A stretch of DNA of 64,000 nucleotides from Gallibacter sp963558965 (GCA_963558965.1 CAUWIT010000003.1:49845-113844), one strand, 5' to 3'. Shown: positions 44,298 through 53,330, counted from the stretch's first letter. A program made the numbers and translations. The notes: generated by a model not told the origin, from the letters alone.

Positions 44298-45437
44298 TTA
44301 TTTACACTCCTCATTTAACAATCTATCTATATGGCTGCTTTGTGCCAGTATGCCGTATTTATTTGAAAATACAATTACTCCTACTTCAGCTCTTTTTATC
44401 TTACTTTTAACTTGGTCTTCGATACTATGTAAAATACTTTGCATAACTTTTTCTTTTATGCCAAATTCTTCGTATATCCTTATAGCTTCATCAACCATAA
44501 CGCACTCTTTTATCTCATCTAAACACTGGTCGCTTGCTCCCATTTTTTTGCCGTGAATGGCCATAATTTCCATACGTCTATCTCCGTATTTGCTGTGGGT
44601 GTTCATAATGCCACCTGCAACTTTTACAAGTTTACCCATATGACCGCTTAAAATAACTTTTTCAAAAGCCATTTCCTCTGCAAAATCAAGTGCATCCCCT
44701 ATAAAATTACTACATTTTACAGTGATATTTTCTTTTATCTCAGTTGAACTTTTTAAAAAATCCTTGCCGTAATTTCCAGGGGTTATAACTACCAAAGGTG
44801 AACCTGAAGCCTTGCAAACACTCATTTCTACTTTAATTGTATCAACTAGTGCCTGTTCGCTCATAGGTTCTACTATGCCTGTAGTTCCAAGCACTGAAAT
44901 ACCTCCTGTTATCCCCAGCTTAGGATTAAAAGTTTTTTGTGCCAGCTCTACTCCTTTTGGTATGGAGATTTCTATTGTCATATAACCATCATAACCTTTG
45001 GTATCTTTTAGTTTTATCACTTCATTTTTTATCATCTGCCTAGGTGTTGGATTTATAGCTGGCTCTCCAACTTTACAAGCCAATCCCGGTTTTGTTATAT
45101 GACCAATGCCTATACCTCCAGTTAGCAAAATATTATCGCCTAAATCAACTGTTGATTTTTTTTCTTTTAATTTTTCATATTCCTCTTGTTTTATCAGCCT
45201 AACTTTTCCATAAACAAGAGCGCCATTGGTCACATCTGGATCGTCTCCACTGTATTTTTCAATGGCGCATATTCCTTGATGTTTTTCTAATTTTGCGTCT
45301 AATATTTTTAAATTTAAATCTGTTCCATTTGGAGTTACCAAAGAAACTGATTTCTCAAATTTTCCATTTAATAAAGCTGTAAGTGCTGCTTTTGTTGCAC
45401 CAGCAGCACAACTACCTGTTGTATATCCTTTTTTCAT
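44298..45437 (-). CDS. cbiD: Cobalt-precorrin-5B C1-methyltransferase
   Basis: The anaerobic-pathway C-1 methyltransferase, 379 residues. Family blocks: KKGYTTGSCAAGATKAAL, GGIGIGHITKPGLACKVGEPAINP, GVELAQKTFNPKLGITGGISVLGTTGIVEPMS, and SGHMGKLVKVAGG. Its presence with CbiK marks the early-cobalt (anaerobic) route. Lies 4 bases after cbiK. Confidence 0.96.
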   Translation of the reverse strand: MKKGYTTGSCAAGATKAALTALLNGKFEKSVSLVTPNGTDLNLKILDAKLEKHQGICAIEKYSGDDPDVTNGALVYGKVRLIKQEEYEKLKEKKSTVDLGDNILLTGGIGIGHITKPGLACKVGEPAINPTPRQMIKNEVIKLKDTKGYDGYMTIEISIPKGVELAQKTFNPKLGITGGISVLGTTGIVEPMSEQALVDTIKVEMSVCKASGSPLVVITPGNYGKDFLKSSTEIKENITVKCSNFIGDALDFAEEMAFEKVILSGHMGKLVKVAGGIMNTHSKYGDRRMEIMAIHGKKMGASDQCLDEIKECVMVDEAIRIYEEFGIKEKVMQSILHSIEDQVKSKIKRAEVGVIVFSNKYGILAQSSHIDRLLNEECK

Positions 45438-45441
45438 GAGA

Positions 45442-46227
45442 TTATTTTACTTCTTTTAAATGTTCAATATATATATTTCTAATTCCTTCTATTTCTCCAA
45501 GACCTTTTAAAATACATTGTGTCTCTAAGCCTGCTTCTTCAAAAATGTTTTTCCATGAATCCTCATCGTCTCCTGCCATATCGTTAATAGCATGGTCTCC
45601 TGCTACTATCATAAAAGGCATAAGCTTAACTTTTTTTGCTCCAAATTCTTTAACTTGTGGCAAAACATCCTGGATTTCTGGGTAACCTTCAACAGTTCCT
45701 ACAAAAACATTTTTATATCCCATGGCTTTAAATCTGTAGTCTAAAGCTGCATAAGCCGCATCAGTGTAATGACCTGTACCGTGGCCCATAAGCACCAAAA
45801 CGTCATTCTCGTCTAAACCTACTGTGTTTTTAACATCTTCCATAACTACTTCTACAACTTTTGCATAGTCATCAGAGCTTGTTAACATAGGCTTGCCGAT
45901 TTTAATTGACTCAAACTTTTCAATGTACGGAATAATCATGCTAAGCATTTTTTCAAACTCTTCTCCGTTTATAATGTGAGTCGGCTGTACCAATAGTTTT
46001 TTGTAACCTTCATTTACCATTTCTTCCGTAGCTTCTGAAACGTTGTTTACATGTATGCCATCTCTATTTTTTATGCGCTTTATAATCATGCCGCTTGTAA
46101 AAGCTCTTTTAAAATCAGCTTCTGGAAATGCGGCAGCCATATCTTTTTCAATTGCTTCAATTGTTTTTTCTCTAGTTTCCTGATAACTTGTACCAAAACT
46201 TACTACTAACAATGCTGTATCTTTCAT
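45442..46227 (-). CDS. cbiK: Sirohydrochlorin cobaltochelatase
   Basis: Inserts cobalt into sirohydrochlorin, committing it to B12. It has 261 residues; VVSFGTSYQETREKTIEAIE opens the chelatase fold, and the metal-handling histidines are in MGHGTGHYTDAAY and AGDHAINDMAGDD. No signal peptide, so cytoplasmic, unlike periplasmic heme-binding CbiK homologues. It directly follows the cobalt importer genes. Confidence 0.95.
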   Translation of the reverse strand: MKDTALLVVSFGTSYQETREKTIEAIEKDMAAAFPEADFKRAFTSGMIIKRIKNRDGIHVNNVSEATEEMVNEGYKKLLVQPTHIINGEEFEKMLSMIIPYIEKFESIKIGKPMLTSSDDYAKVVEVVMEDVKNTVGLDENDVLVLMGHGTGHYTDAAYAALDYRFKAMGYKNVFVGTVEGYPEIQDVLPQVKEFGAKKVKLMPFMIVAGDHAINDMAGDDEDSWKNIFEEAGLETQCILKGLGEIEGIRNIYIEHLKEVK

Positions 46228-46230
46228 CTT

Positions 46231-47085
46231 TTATACCTCATCTTTTTTAGTTTTAATTTCTTTTATATATGATTCCAGTTCATCGGTATTCACTGGTGTT
46301 TTTAAATTTTTATCTAATATGCCAACTTCCACCAAATTGTCAAACAGCTTTAAAACTGCTGGTTTTTCAAGGTTTGTCTCACCTAAAAGCTTTTCATTTC
46401 TTAGTAACTCTTCAGGTTTGCCCTCACCTATAACCATTCCCTCATGGAAAAGCACCAGTCTATCAGCCCAAGATAATGCCCTTTGGGCGTCGTGAGTGGC
46501 TATTATAACTGTTATGCCCTTTGCACTTAGGCTGTCGATAATTTCATCAGTTAACTTTATATGTTTAGGATCTAGGCCAGAAGCAGGTTCATCGAGAATG
46601 ATTATTTCTGGATCCATAACTAATATATCAGCTATAGCTACTCTTTTCTTTTGACCTCCACTTAAAAAATGTGTTGGCTTGTCGGCAAATGGTGCGATAT
46701 TTAACTCTTTAATAATCCCATCTACTTTTTTTGCCGCCTCTTCCTGACTGTATCCAAGATTGAAAAGGCCAAATGAAATTTCCTGTCTAACGCTTGCAGA
46801 AAAAAGCTGGTTATCTGGATCTTGAAAAACTATCCCTACTTTTTTTCTAACTTCAATTAAACTTTTTCTATCGTATTTAATTTCTTCACCGTCTATAAAT
46901 ATTTTGCCATCTGTGGGTTGTGATATCCCGTTTAAAGTAAGGAAAAATGTTGATTTACCAGAACCGTTAGCTCCCATAATGGCAACTTTTTCCCCTCTTT
47001 TTATCTCTAAATCTATGCCTTTTAAGGCTTCTGTACCATCGGCATATGTGTATTTTAAATTTTCTGTTTTAACTATTGTGTCCAT
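46231..47085 (-). CDS. cbiO: Cobalt ECF importer ATPase
   Basis: ATP-binding subunit of the cobalt energy-coupling-factor importer, 284 residues: Walker A GANGSGKST, Q-loop FQDPDNQLF, signature LSGGQKKRVAIA, Walker B IILDEPASGLD and the switch His in IATHDAQ. Powers CbiM-CbiN-CbiQ. CbiQ ends 2 bases before. Confidence 0.95.
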   Translation of the reverse strand: MDTIVKTENLKYTYADGTEALKGIDLEIKRGEKVAIMGANGSGKSTFFLTLNGISQPTDGKIFIDGEEIKYDRKSLIEVRKKVGIVFQDPDNQLFSASVRQEISFGLFNLGYSQEEAAKKVDGIIKELNIAPFADKPTHFLSGGQKKRVAIADILVMDPEIIILDEPASGLDPKHIKLTDEIIDSLSAKGITVIIATHDAQRALSWADRLVLFHEGMVIGEGKPEELLRNEKLLGETNLEKPAVLKLFDNLVEVGILDKNLKTPVNTDELESYIKEIKTKKDEV

Positions 47086-47087
47086 AC

Positions 47088-47870
47088 CTATATACCTCCA
47101 TGTAGCTTACAAAATGCTCCTAGTCCTGCCAATATAACAAAAAATATAGCTACTACTATTTTGTCTTTTGTGTCAGCTTTTTTCGTATCCCATAAAACTT
47201 CTATACGACCGTCGTAACATCTAGATTCCATAGCATCGTAAAGTTTATTTGACTTATTTAAAGATCTAATAAGCACTACTGATAACATTTGCCCCATGGA
47301 ATTTATCTTTTGCTTCAATGTTATATTTCCAAGACGACAATCCTGTGAAAGCATTATAGCTGCTGCCATATCGCCTATTACAAATATAAAGCGATACATT
47401 AAAATAGTCAGCTCCACAAACAGCCAAGGCAATTTGCATTTCTTCATAACCTGCACCAAATCTAACATAGGCGTTGTCAATGACAAAAAGTAAAGGCAAG
47501 AAACTGATGCCAAGGCTATAAAAATAAGCCTTATAGCGTATGTAAGTGAATACACGCTAGTTGCAATATAGTGATTGCCTATTTGTAAATTCCACAAATC
47601 CATAGGCTCCGTAGTGAAATTAACTGCAATAGCAACAGTACCAATTAATAAAAATACAGCTGGTGCAGTCATCAATTTAAAATATTTATAAAAAGATACC
47701 CTACTGAATTTTACAGTAAGGTATCCCATTACACACATTATAAAAATAGATACGACAAATGACCTAATTGCAATGCAAAATAACAGTGTACCCACTGCTA
47801 ACAACCCTTTTAAGAATGGACTTTTATCCCTTATCGGTGATGCATAAGCTAATTTGTCGATAATTATCAT
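47088..47870 (-). CDS. cbiQ: Cobalt ECF importer transmembrane protein
   Basis: The T-component coupling CbiO to the CbiM/CbiN binding unit: 260 residues, about five or six membrane helices, with the A-rich coupling motifs near SRCYDG (AMESRCYDGRIEVL) that contact the ATPase. Between cbiN and cbiO with 0-2 base gaps. Confidence 0.92.
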   Translation of the reverse strand: MIIIDKLAYASPIRDKSPFLKGLLAVGTLLFCIAIRSFVVSIFIMCVMGYLTVKFSRVSFYKYFKLMTAPAVFLLIGTVAIAVNFTTEPMDLWNLQIGNHYIATSVYSLTYAIRLIFIALASVSCLYFLSLTTPMLDLVQVMKKCKLPWLFVELTILMYRFIFVIGDMAAAIMLSQDCRLGNITLKQKINSMGQMLSVVLIRSLNKSNKLYDAMESRCYDGRIEVLWDTKKADTKDKIVVAIFFVILAGLGAFCKLHGGI

Positions 47871-48206
47871 CTATTTATCATCCTCTTTTTCTGCTGACTT
47901 ATCAATATTATCCTGTTTGCCTCCGTTGTATTTTTTTCTAGCTACAAGATATCCCAATCCATAGAAAAATACACCAGAACCTAAAGCTGCCTGTAAACAA
48001 AATAGAAGTGATTCAGTTTCTCCACCAGGTGGTTCTAAAATAGGAGAATACCAAGCTTCGTAATCCTTGTCGATTTCTGTAATAGCCTCTTCAGCTGCCC
48101 CATCAGCGCCGCCAAACTCCGAATCCTTAATAGTAGTTAGCGGTATAATTGCAATGATTACACAAAGCAATAGACAAATTAAAACAGTTCTTAAATTTTT
48201 GTTCAT
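47871..48206 (-). CDS. cbiN: Cobalt transport protein CbiN
   Basis: A 111-residue auxiliary protein with an N-terminal helix (about 6-24), an extracytoplasmic loop with the family motif FGGADGAAEEAITEIDKDYEAWYSP, a second helix (about 68-88) and a Lys/Asp-rich cytoplasmic tail. Needed with CbiM for cobalt loading. Confidence 0.93.
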   Translation of the reverse strand: MNKNLRTVLICLLLCVIIAIIPLTTIKDSEFGGADGAAEEAITEIDKDYEAWYSPILEPPGGETESLLFCLQAALGSGVFFYGLGYLVARKKYNGGKQDNIDKSAEKEDDK

Positions 48207-48207
48207 C

Positions 48208-48957
48208 TTACTTGCCCTCCTTCAAATATCCTAACTGATGAAGTTCAGGTGCTGCAAAGCTTTCAAGAGCTTTCATAACTGCAACAGTTACTAAACCTTC
48301 AATAATTGCGAGAGGTATCTGTGTCACTGCGAAGATGCCCATAAATTCTGTTAGAGAAGCCATTACGCCACCAACTTCTGAAGGATGTGCCAACGCAAGC
48401 TGACATGAAGTGATAACATAAGTAAATAAATCTCCTAAAAATGCTGCTAAAAATACGCTGATTGTCTTAGGCGCATTTAACTTATCGCAAAGTTTGTAAA
48501 TGCCATACGCTAAGAATGGCCCAGCAATCGCCATTGAAAATGTATTCGCTCCAAGAGTTGTTAGTCCCCCATGAGCAAGTAAGATGGCCTGGAATAAAAG
48601 TACAATAATTCCAACTACTGCCATTGAAGATGGCCCAAATAAAATAGCTCCAAGCTCTGTACCTGTTGGATGTGAACTACTTCCTGTTACTGATGGAATC
48701 TTAAGAGCAGATAAAACGAATGCATACGCTCCTGCCATCATTAGAATCATCAAAACTTTTCTGTTTTGCTGAAGTGTCTTTTTAATTGAAAGAAATCCTG
48801 CAACTAAAAATGGTACGCATATTACGCCCCACATTATGCAGAATTTAGGCTGTAAATAGCCTTCCATGATATGCATAGCACCTGCTTCTTGTACACATCC
48901 GAAGACTGCTACAAATGCAATGCTAAGCATAATCGCAAACTTTGATTTGTTTTTCAT
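48208..48957 (-). CDS. cbiM: Cobalt-binding substrate component CbiM
   Basis: The S-component that captures cobalt, 249 residues, about seven helices. The chain begins with a cleavable-looking leader (MKNKSKFAIMLSIAFVAVFG) ending AGA before MHIMEGYL, so processing would expose the Met-His N-terminus that coordinates cobalt in the family. GSSSHPTGTELGAILFGP is the second hallmark. First gene of the operon; AGGAGG at 48967-48972 directly follows the riboswitch terminator. Confidence 0.95.
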   Translation of the reverse strand: MKNKSKFAIMLSIAFVAVFGCVQEAGAMHIMEGYLQPKFCIMWGVICVPFLVAGFLSIKKTLQQNRKVLMILMMAGAYAFVLSALKIPSVTGSSSHPTGTELGAILFGPSSMAVVGIIVLLFQAILLAHGGLTTLGANTFSMAIAGPFLAYGIYKLCDKLNAPKTISVFLAAFLGDLFTYVITSCQLALAHPSEVGGVMASLTEFMGIFAVTQIPLAIIEGLVTVAVMKALESFAAPELHQLGYLKEGK

Positions 48958-48972
48958 AAAATATAACCTCCT

Positions 48973-49014
48973 AAAAAAAATAAAAACACTATTTCTACAT
49001 AAAAAGAAACAGTG
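48973..49014 (-). terminator. Riboswitch terminator before cbiM
   Basis: Minus strand: CACTGTTTCT, 8-base loop, AGAAATAGTG (49014-48987), then TTTTT-A-TTTTTTTT ending next to the cbiM ribosome site. With cobalamin bound, transcription should stop here. Confidence 0.85.
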
Positions 49015-49275
49015 CTCTCACTTGTACACTCGCCCATCCTTCGTAGGAAAATGTAAACACCGTTAGCTTTGTTAACTTTAATCGTATAAGTTAACGACGT
49101 CATTATACTTAGGCAGGTCTCCTGACTTAGTTATCATCGCTTCGTCCTATCTTCCCATATAAGATACAGTGACACTCTTTGGACGAGACTCCTACATTAC
49201 AGTGGCGTGACCGTGCGGGGCTTTCACCCGACTTCCCTATTCTCTCAGCGGGGTTTTACTGAGCACCTAAATATT
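49015..49275 (-). ncRNA. Cobalamin riboswitch of the cbi operon
   Basis: Minus-strand aptamer with the B12 box AAGTCAGGAGACCTGCC (49112-49128, a perfect consensus), GGGAAG in the middle and the CCCCG/CGGGG-type core near 49215-49255, including GCCACTGTAAT (about 49194-49204). The remaining stretch to the terminator (49015-49110) contains alternative helices, for example GTTAAC repeats around 49070-49095. It controls the whole cbiM-to-cbiC operon and represses it when cobalamin is available. Confidence 0.92.
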
Positions 49276-49291
49276 TAAATTGTCAACGAGT

Positions 49292-49320
49292 ATTATAACA
49301 TTTTTATTATGTTTTAACAA
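49292..49320 (-). promoter_or_regulatory. Cobalamin operon promoter
   Basis: Minus strand: TTGTTA (49315-49320), 17 bases, TATAAT (49292-49297), a short distance before the riboswitch. Confidence 0.65.
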
Positions 49321-49345
49321 GATTAGTTTTGTTTTCGTATAAACT

Positions 49346-49387
49346 AAAAGCTTGTAACCTTTGTAATACCAACGGTTACAAGCTTTT
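49346..49387 (-). terminator. Terminator after the sigma/anti-sigma pair
   Basis: AAAAGCTTGTAACC, 14-base loop, GGTTACAAGCTTTT: 14 perfect pairs. It ends the gene at 49410-50198. Confidence 0.8.
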
Positions 49388-49409
49388 CATAGGCAAAACA
49401 TAAAATTAA

Positions 49410-50198
49410 TTAATCGTCATCCTCTTCGTCATCATCGTCATCATCGTCATCATCATGTTCATATTTATCGTCACGATCATCGTCGTCATCGTCATCGTCG
49501 TCCCTGTCGTTTTCGTACTTATCTTCTTGACGATCTAATTCATCTTCTTTTTCTTCCAATATTTGCATTTGCTTAACAAACTCTGACTTGCTAATCTTGC
49601 CATTCCTGTAATCTCTTTCTAGCTTATCTTCAAGCTCATCTAGTTTGTCATCTTCCGCTTCAATTTTTTCAATTTCTGACATATATGAATTAATATTTTC
49701 TTTTTCTTCAGTTGTCGCTTTTTTTAGAGAATTATCTAAATCGGTTTCATCGATGCCGTATTCCTTATTTAAGGCTGCCCTCTGGGCATCGATTTCTGCA
49801 GCTCTTGCCTGCAATTCATCATATTTTTCTAAAAACTCATCTAATGTTATCTCACCATTTTCAAGTTTTTGTTTCAAATCCTTTTTCTCTTGTATAAGCT
49901 GTTCATAAGGCTTAGTAACTTTTTCTGAAGCTGATGATACATATTGCTGATAATCTACGCCGCCATTGATAAAAGGTATAACAAGCATCATACAGATAGC
50001 TCCAACAACTACACCTGTAATAAGCCATTTACCGCCGGTAAACCAACTTTTTTTGTTCTCTTTTTTATCCGTTGTTCCTGATTTTACAGACTGATTTGCC
50101 TGTTCCTTTTTTTGCTGCTCAATTTTTTCAAATAGCTCAGCTTTGGTCTTTTCAGGAACTTTGATATTGTCTATATCTTTAAAAAACTTCTTATCCAT
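49410..50198 (-). CDS. Putative membrane anti-sigma factor with poly-aspartate tail
   Basis: No named family recognised. With the start at the ATG at 50196-50198 (AAGGA 10 bases upstream, overlapping the sigma gene stop) it has 262 residues. A cytoplasmic N-terminal part of about 55 residues is followed by one membrane helix (about 58-77, WLITGVVVGAICMMLVIPFI). A long, charged coiled-coil region runs over about 90-225, with two repeated segments of the type LKQKLENGEITLDEFLEKYDEL and LERDYRNGKISKSEFVKQMQIL. The last 30 residues are nearly all Asp and Glu. Position directly after an ECF-like sigma gene suggests an anti-sigma factor whose outside acidic tail could bind cations. The function is inference. 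Confidence 0.6.
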   Translation of the reverse strand: MDKKFFKDIDNIKVPEKTKAELFEKIEQQKKEQANQSVKSGTTDKKENKKSWFTGGKWLITGVVVGAICMMLVIPFINGGVDYQQYVSSASEKVTKPYEQLIQEKKDLKQKLENGEITLDEFLEKYDELQARAAEIDAQRAALNKEYGIDETDLDNSLKKATTEEKENINSYMSEIEKIEAEDDKLDELEDKLERDYRNGKISKSEFVKQMQILEEKEDELDRQEDKYENDRDDDDDDDDDRDDKYEHDDDDDDDDDEEDDD

Positions 50199-50691
50199 TT
50201 GCAATACCATCCTTTTCTAAAATTACCCTAAGCTTTTCCCTACCTCGTTTAAGCAGCGATCTTACGGTCGATTCTTTCATTTCACATATCTTCGCAATTT
50301 CCATGGTTTTGTATTCTTCATAATAATACAAATAAATAATTCGTCTATATTTTTCTGGAATAAGCTTGAGATAGTAAACCATATCTATTTCGCTCTCATC
50401 CTTTTGGCTATTGTCAGCCATGTTTTGTACTCGTTCATCTAATTCACCATGGTTATGCATAAACGAATATCTTAATTTGTTTTTGCACATATTGATACAT
50501 ACCCTTAAAAGCCACGCTTTTGCATGCTCCATATTTTCAAACTCAGGTTTTTTTTCATAAAGTTTTAAAAATACTTCTTGGTAGGTATCCTGTGCTTCTG
50601 TTTCACTTTTCAAATGAATAATGGCATACCTGTATACTGTATCTCCATATTCATCTACCAAAGTCTTAAACAACTCATCTGTAAACTGCAT
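50191..50691 (-). CDS. ECF-like RNA polymerase sigma factor
   Basis: A 166-residue sigma-70 family protein: region 2 (VYRYAIIHLKSETEAQDTYQEVFLKLYEKKPEFENMEHAKAWLLRVCINMCKNKLR) and region 4 (LIPEKYRRIIYLYYYEEYKTMEIAKICEMKESTVRSLLKRGREKLR); regions 1 and 3 are absent, as in ECF factors. I choose the ATG at 50691 (GAGGTG 7 bases upstream, promoter just before), which gives the usual N-terminus MQFTDELF. A start at 50784 with AGGAG would add 31 residues and cannot be excluded. It overlaps the putative anti-sigma gene by 8 bases. Confidence 0.9.
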   Translation of the reverse strand: MQFTDELFKTLVDEYGDTVYRYAIIHLKSETEAQDTYQEVFLKLYEKKPEFENMEHAKAWLLRVCINMCKNKLRYSFMHNHGELDERVQNMADNSQKDESEIDMVYYLKLIPEKYRRIIYLYYYEEYKTMEIAKICEMKESTVRSLLKRGREKLRVILEKDGIANG

Positions 50692-50725
50692 AGTAGACAC
50701 CTCTTCTTCATATTCTTTATGCACT

Positions 50726-50754
50726 ATTATACAGTTTCTCCCCTCCCCTGTAAA
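50726..50754 (-). promoter_or_regulatory. Sigma factor promoter
   Basis: Minus strand: TTTACA (50749-50754), 17 bases, TATAAT (50726-50731), 35 bases before the chosen start. It contains GAAAC in the spacer, reminiscent of ECF -35 elements, so self-activation is conceivable. Confidence 0.5.
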
Positions 50755-50853
50755 CCAACCACTAACTCCACAATTTATATTCATATTGATACACTCCTAT
50801 ATACCTTTGTTAATTAATACACTTGACTTGGCAAAAATGTTGCAATTTATTTT

Positions 50854-50908
50854 AAAAAATCAAAAAAGAAGCTACTTTTTTAAGTTTTAGTAACTTCTTC
50901 TTTGATTT
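50854..50908 (-). terminator. Terminator of the peptidase gene
   Basis: Minus strand: AGAAGTTAC, loop of about 14, GTAGCTTCT (core 50867-50898), extended by AATCAAA/TTTGATT pairing and followed by TTTTTT. Confidence 0.75.
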
Positions 50909-50910
50909 TA

Positions 50911-52185
50911 CTATTGGACAGCTAATTTTTTTATTGCAGTTTTATATATTTCCTTTGCTAATTTTAAATCTTCTACATATATGTATTCGTTTGCTTGGTG
51001 TTCTGTTAACTCTCTTCCTGGCAACATAGGCCCAAAAGCTACAATTCCTTCCATAGATCTTGCATATGTACCACCACCGATTACTGTGGGCTCACTTGTA
51101 TCTCCAGTGTGCTGTCTATATGCTTCAAGTAAAGCTGTGATAACTTCTCCATTTTTATCCATATAAACATATGGTGTATCAGATACTAACTCTGCACATG
51201 TGTAATTACATTTATTTGCTATAAGAGTTTCAATAATATTATTTACTATATTATTGATACTGCAAGTTACAGGATATCTTACATCTACCATAATTTCTAT
51301 CTTATCGTCTAAAGTTTCTATTTTGCCTATATTGTACGTAATCTGTCCACTTGCTTCATCTTCAAAATATCCGCCAAGACTTTTGCCATTATACTCAGTT
51401 CCTATAAACTGTTTAAAAAACTGAGATAATTTACAATTATTTTTTTCTGTAAAATTTAACATCATTTTTGATATTGCATTTACACCGTCTTCTGGAGTGC
51501 TACCATGTGCCGCTTTACCCTTTACTTCTAGCTTTACCACTTTGCCATTCTCGTCGACATACTCACCATAGCAATAGTCTGGTACCATATTAATCGCTAT
51601 GCCACCTTTGATATATTTAAAGCAAGTGTCTTTACGATTAAAAGAAAATTTTAAATGTGCTATGCCTTTTTCTCCATATATGGCCGGAAAATCAGCATCT
51701 GGAGTAAATCCAAAACTTATTTTTTCCTCATTCGCCTTATAGTATTCAATATCTTCCCATTTGCCTGATTCTTCTGCCATACCGAAAATTATTCTTACTC
51801 TTTTTTTGAAGTCTGCTCCTTCTTCTATAAGTTCTTTAATGGCATGAATTACTGCAATAGCTGGTCCTTTGTCATCGATAACACCTCTTCCATATATTTT
51901 ATTATCTTCTATATGTATTTCAAAAGGATTGTATTTCCAACCATCTCCGGCAGGAACTATATCTAAGTGAACTAATATTCCCATAAGTTCATTTCCTGTA
52001 CCAACTTCTGCATAGGCTGTCATTTTTTTATTTGCAGTTTTAAACCCATAATTACCACAAATATCTAGTGCTTTGCGTACTGCATCGTGAACTTCTTTGC
52101 CAAATGGATATTCACTGTTAAAGTCTTTTTTACAAACACTGTTAAATCCTACAAGTTCATTAAGATCTGCTATCATTTTATCCAT
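50911..52185 (-). CDS. M20 family dipeptidase (PepV type)
   Basis: A 424-residue zinc peptidase of the PepV/Sapep branch. Metal and catalytic residues: HLDIVPAGDGW, GRGVIDDKGPAIAVIHA, FGMAEESGKWED (catalytic Glu pair). The dimer or lid region contains KAAHGSTPEDGVNAI, and GGGTYARSM is the last metal-site motif. The branch cleaves dipeptides, often with N-terminal beta-Ala or D-Ala residues. It lies 26 bases after the DUF917 gene and may belong to the same operon. Confidence 0.9.
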   Translation of the reverse strand: MDKMIADLNELVGFNSVCKKDFNSEYPFGKEVHDAVRKALDICGNYGFKTANKKMTAYAEVGTGNELMGILVHLDIVPAGDGWKYNPFEIHIEDNKIYGRGVIDDKGPAIAVIHAIKELIEEGADFKKRVRIIFGMAEESGKWEDIEYYKANEEKISFGFTPDADFPAIYGEKGIAHLKFSFNRKDTCFKYIKGGIAINMVPDYCYGEYVDENGKVVKLEVKGKAAHGSTPEDGVNAISKMMLNFTEKNNCKLSQFFKQFIGTEYNGKSLGGYFEDEASGQITYNIGKIETLDDKIEIMVDVRYPVTCSINNIVNNIIETLIANKCNYTCAELVSDTPYVYMDKNGEVITALLEAYRQHTGDTSEPTVIGGGTYARSMEGIVAFGPMLPGRELTEHQANEYIYVEDLKLAKEIYKTAIKKLAVQ

Positions 52186-52211
52186 ATTGGTTCTCCTTTA
52201 AATTTTATCTT

Positions 52212-53300
52212 TTATTTTTTAAATGGTGTGTACTCTACATCTAAACCAAAATGTTCAGGTCCAAAGCATTTTAATCCTTCTGGGGTTGTCCATACTTCAG
52301 GTGATGGTAAAGCAATAACTGTCATTTTATCTCCATTTTCAAAGTTTGGTGTTGTTAATGGATTGCCATCTTCGCCTATCATACAAATTAAATCTGGAGC
52401 AATTACATCTACCTCTTCATTTCTGTATGAAATTATATTTTCATTTTTTAGCCAAATTCTATATTTTTCATTTTCGTATTCGCCTTGACCATCTAAATGA
52501 ATTTCACCGAAATTGAAACCTTCTCTGGTTTCACAAGTATAATCCATAACTGTACCTTTGAAAAGAACCTTTCCATCATTTGCTTCGCAAATTGCTTGCG
52601 CTGTATCGCCGCCAGCATCTCTTGTTTCTCTTAGTACTTTACCTATATTTTGAGCATAGCTAATCATATCAGGTATCAATGACTCTTTGATTACCTTGCC
52701 TACATTGGCATGGTCTGCTACTCCTACCATATTGTCACTTGCAACTGCTATAGCTCTTACTATATCTTCTGCTCTTAAATCATCTTGAACATTTTGTACA
52801 ACAATCTTTTCTCCAAATTTTGTTGCTACTCCCATTGGATAAATAGGAACATTTTTAATATAATATGTTGAATGTTGTAATTCGGGTACTGAACGACCTG
52901 CTGGATCTGCATCTAACAAAGGTACTCCCATAACTAAAGCTGCATGTAATGCTTCAGCTGTGTTTGCACCGCCAAGTTCTGTTGAACCTACTGCATATAT
53001 TTTTTTGCCCAGAGTTTCTTCTAAAGCCTGTGCTGCTAAAACAGATGGAGCAATTTTAGAGGTTTTCATTCCTGCAAATTTAGGATCTGGTTTTGCTGAT
53101 GGCGCACCGCAACTGTATGGTGTAACAACATATTCATCATCTGGAAGTTCATCAAGAGTGATAAGTTTTAGAGTTTCATTTTTTTCAAAATGTTCTTCCA
53201 TAAGTGCTAAACCGTCAGCTAGTGGACCACCTCCACCTGTTCCTAAAACAGTACATCCATAAAGTACATCAATCATATCCTGTTTGTTAAGTTCTCTCAT
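52212..53300 (-). CDS. DUF917 family protein
   Basis: A 362-residue cytoplasmic protein of the DUF917 family, known from the S-methylthiohydantoin desulfurase/hydantoinase-linked group: LYGCTVLGTGGGGPLADG, AVGSTELGGANTAEALHAALVMGVPLLDADPAGRSVPELQHSTYYI, and CMIGEDGNPLTTPN near the end. Genes of this family frequently sit beside NCS1 permeases and hydantoinases, as here with the permease 30 bases upstream. Role in nucleobase, hydantoin or amino-acid derivative breakdown is inferred; no hydantoinase gene is present. Confidence 0.85.
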   Translation of the reverse strand: MRELNKQDMIDVLYGCTVLGTGGGGPLADGLALMEEHFEKNETLKLITLDELPDDEYVVTPYSCGAPSAKPDPKFAGMKTSKIAPSVLAAQALEETLGKKIYAVGSTELGGANTAEALHAALVMGVPLLDADPAGRSVPELQHSTYYIKNVPIYPMGVATKFGEKIVVQNVQDDLRAEDIVRAIAVASDNMVGVADHANVGKVIKESLIPDMISYAQNIGKVLRETRDAGGDTAQAICEANDGKVLFKGTVMDYTCETREGFNFGEIHLDGQGEYENEKYRIWLKNENIISYRNEEVDVIAPDLICMIGEDGNPLTTPNFENGDKMTVIALPSPEVWTTPEGLKCFGPEHFGLDVEYTPFKK

Positions 53301-53330
53301 TTTCTTTTCTCCTTTTCTGCTCTTTATAAT

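Noticed and set aside
49411..49520. (GAY)n run as assembly artefact
   Set aside because: The frame stays intact through it, ends in a normal stop and the acidic tail follows a sensible membrane protein.
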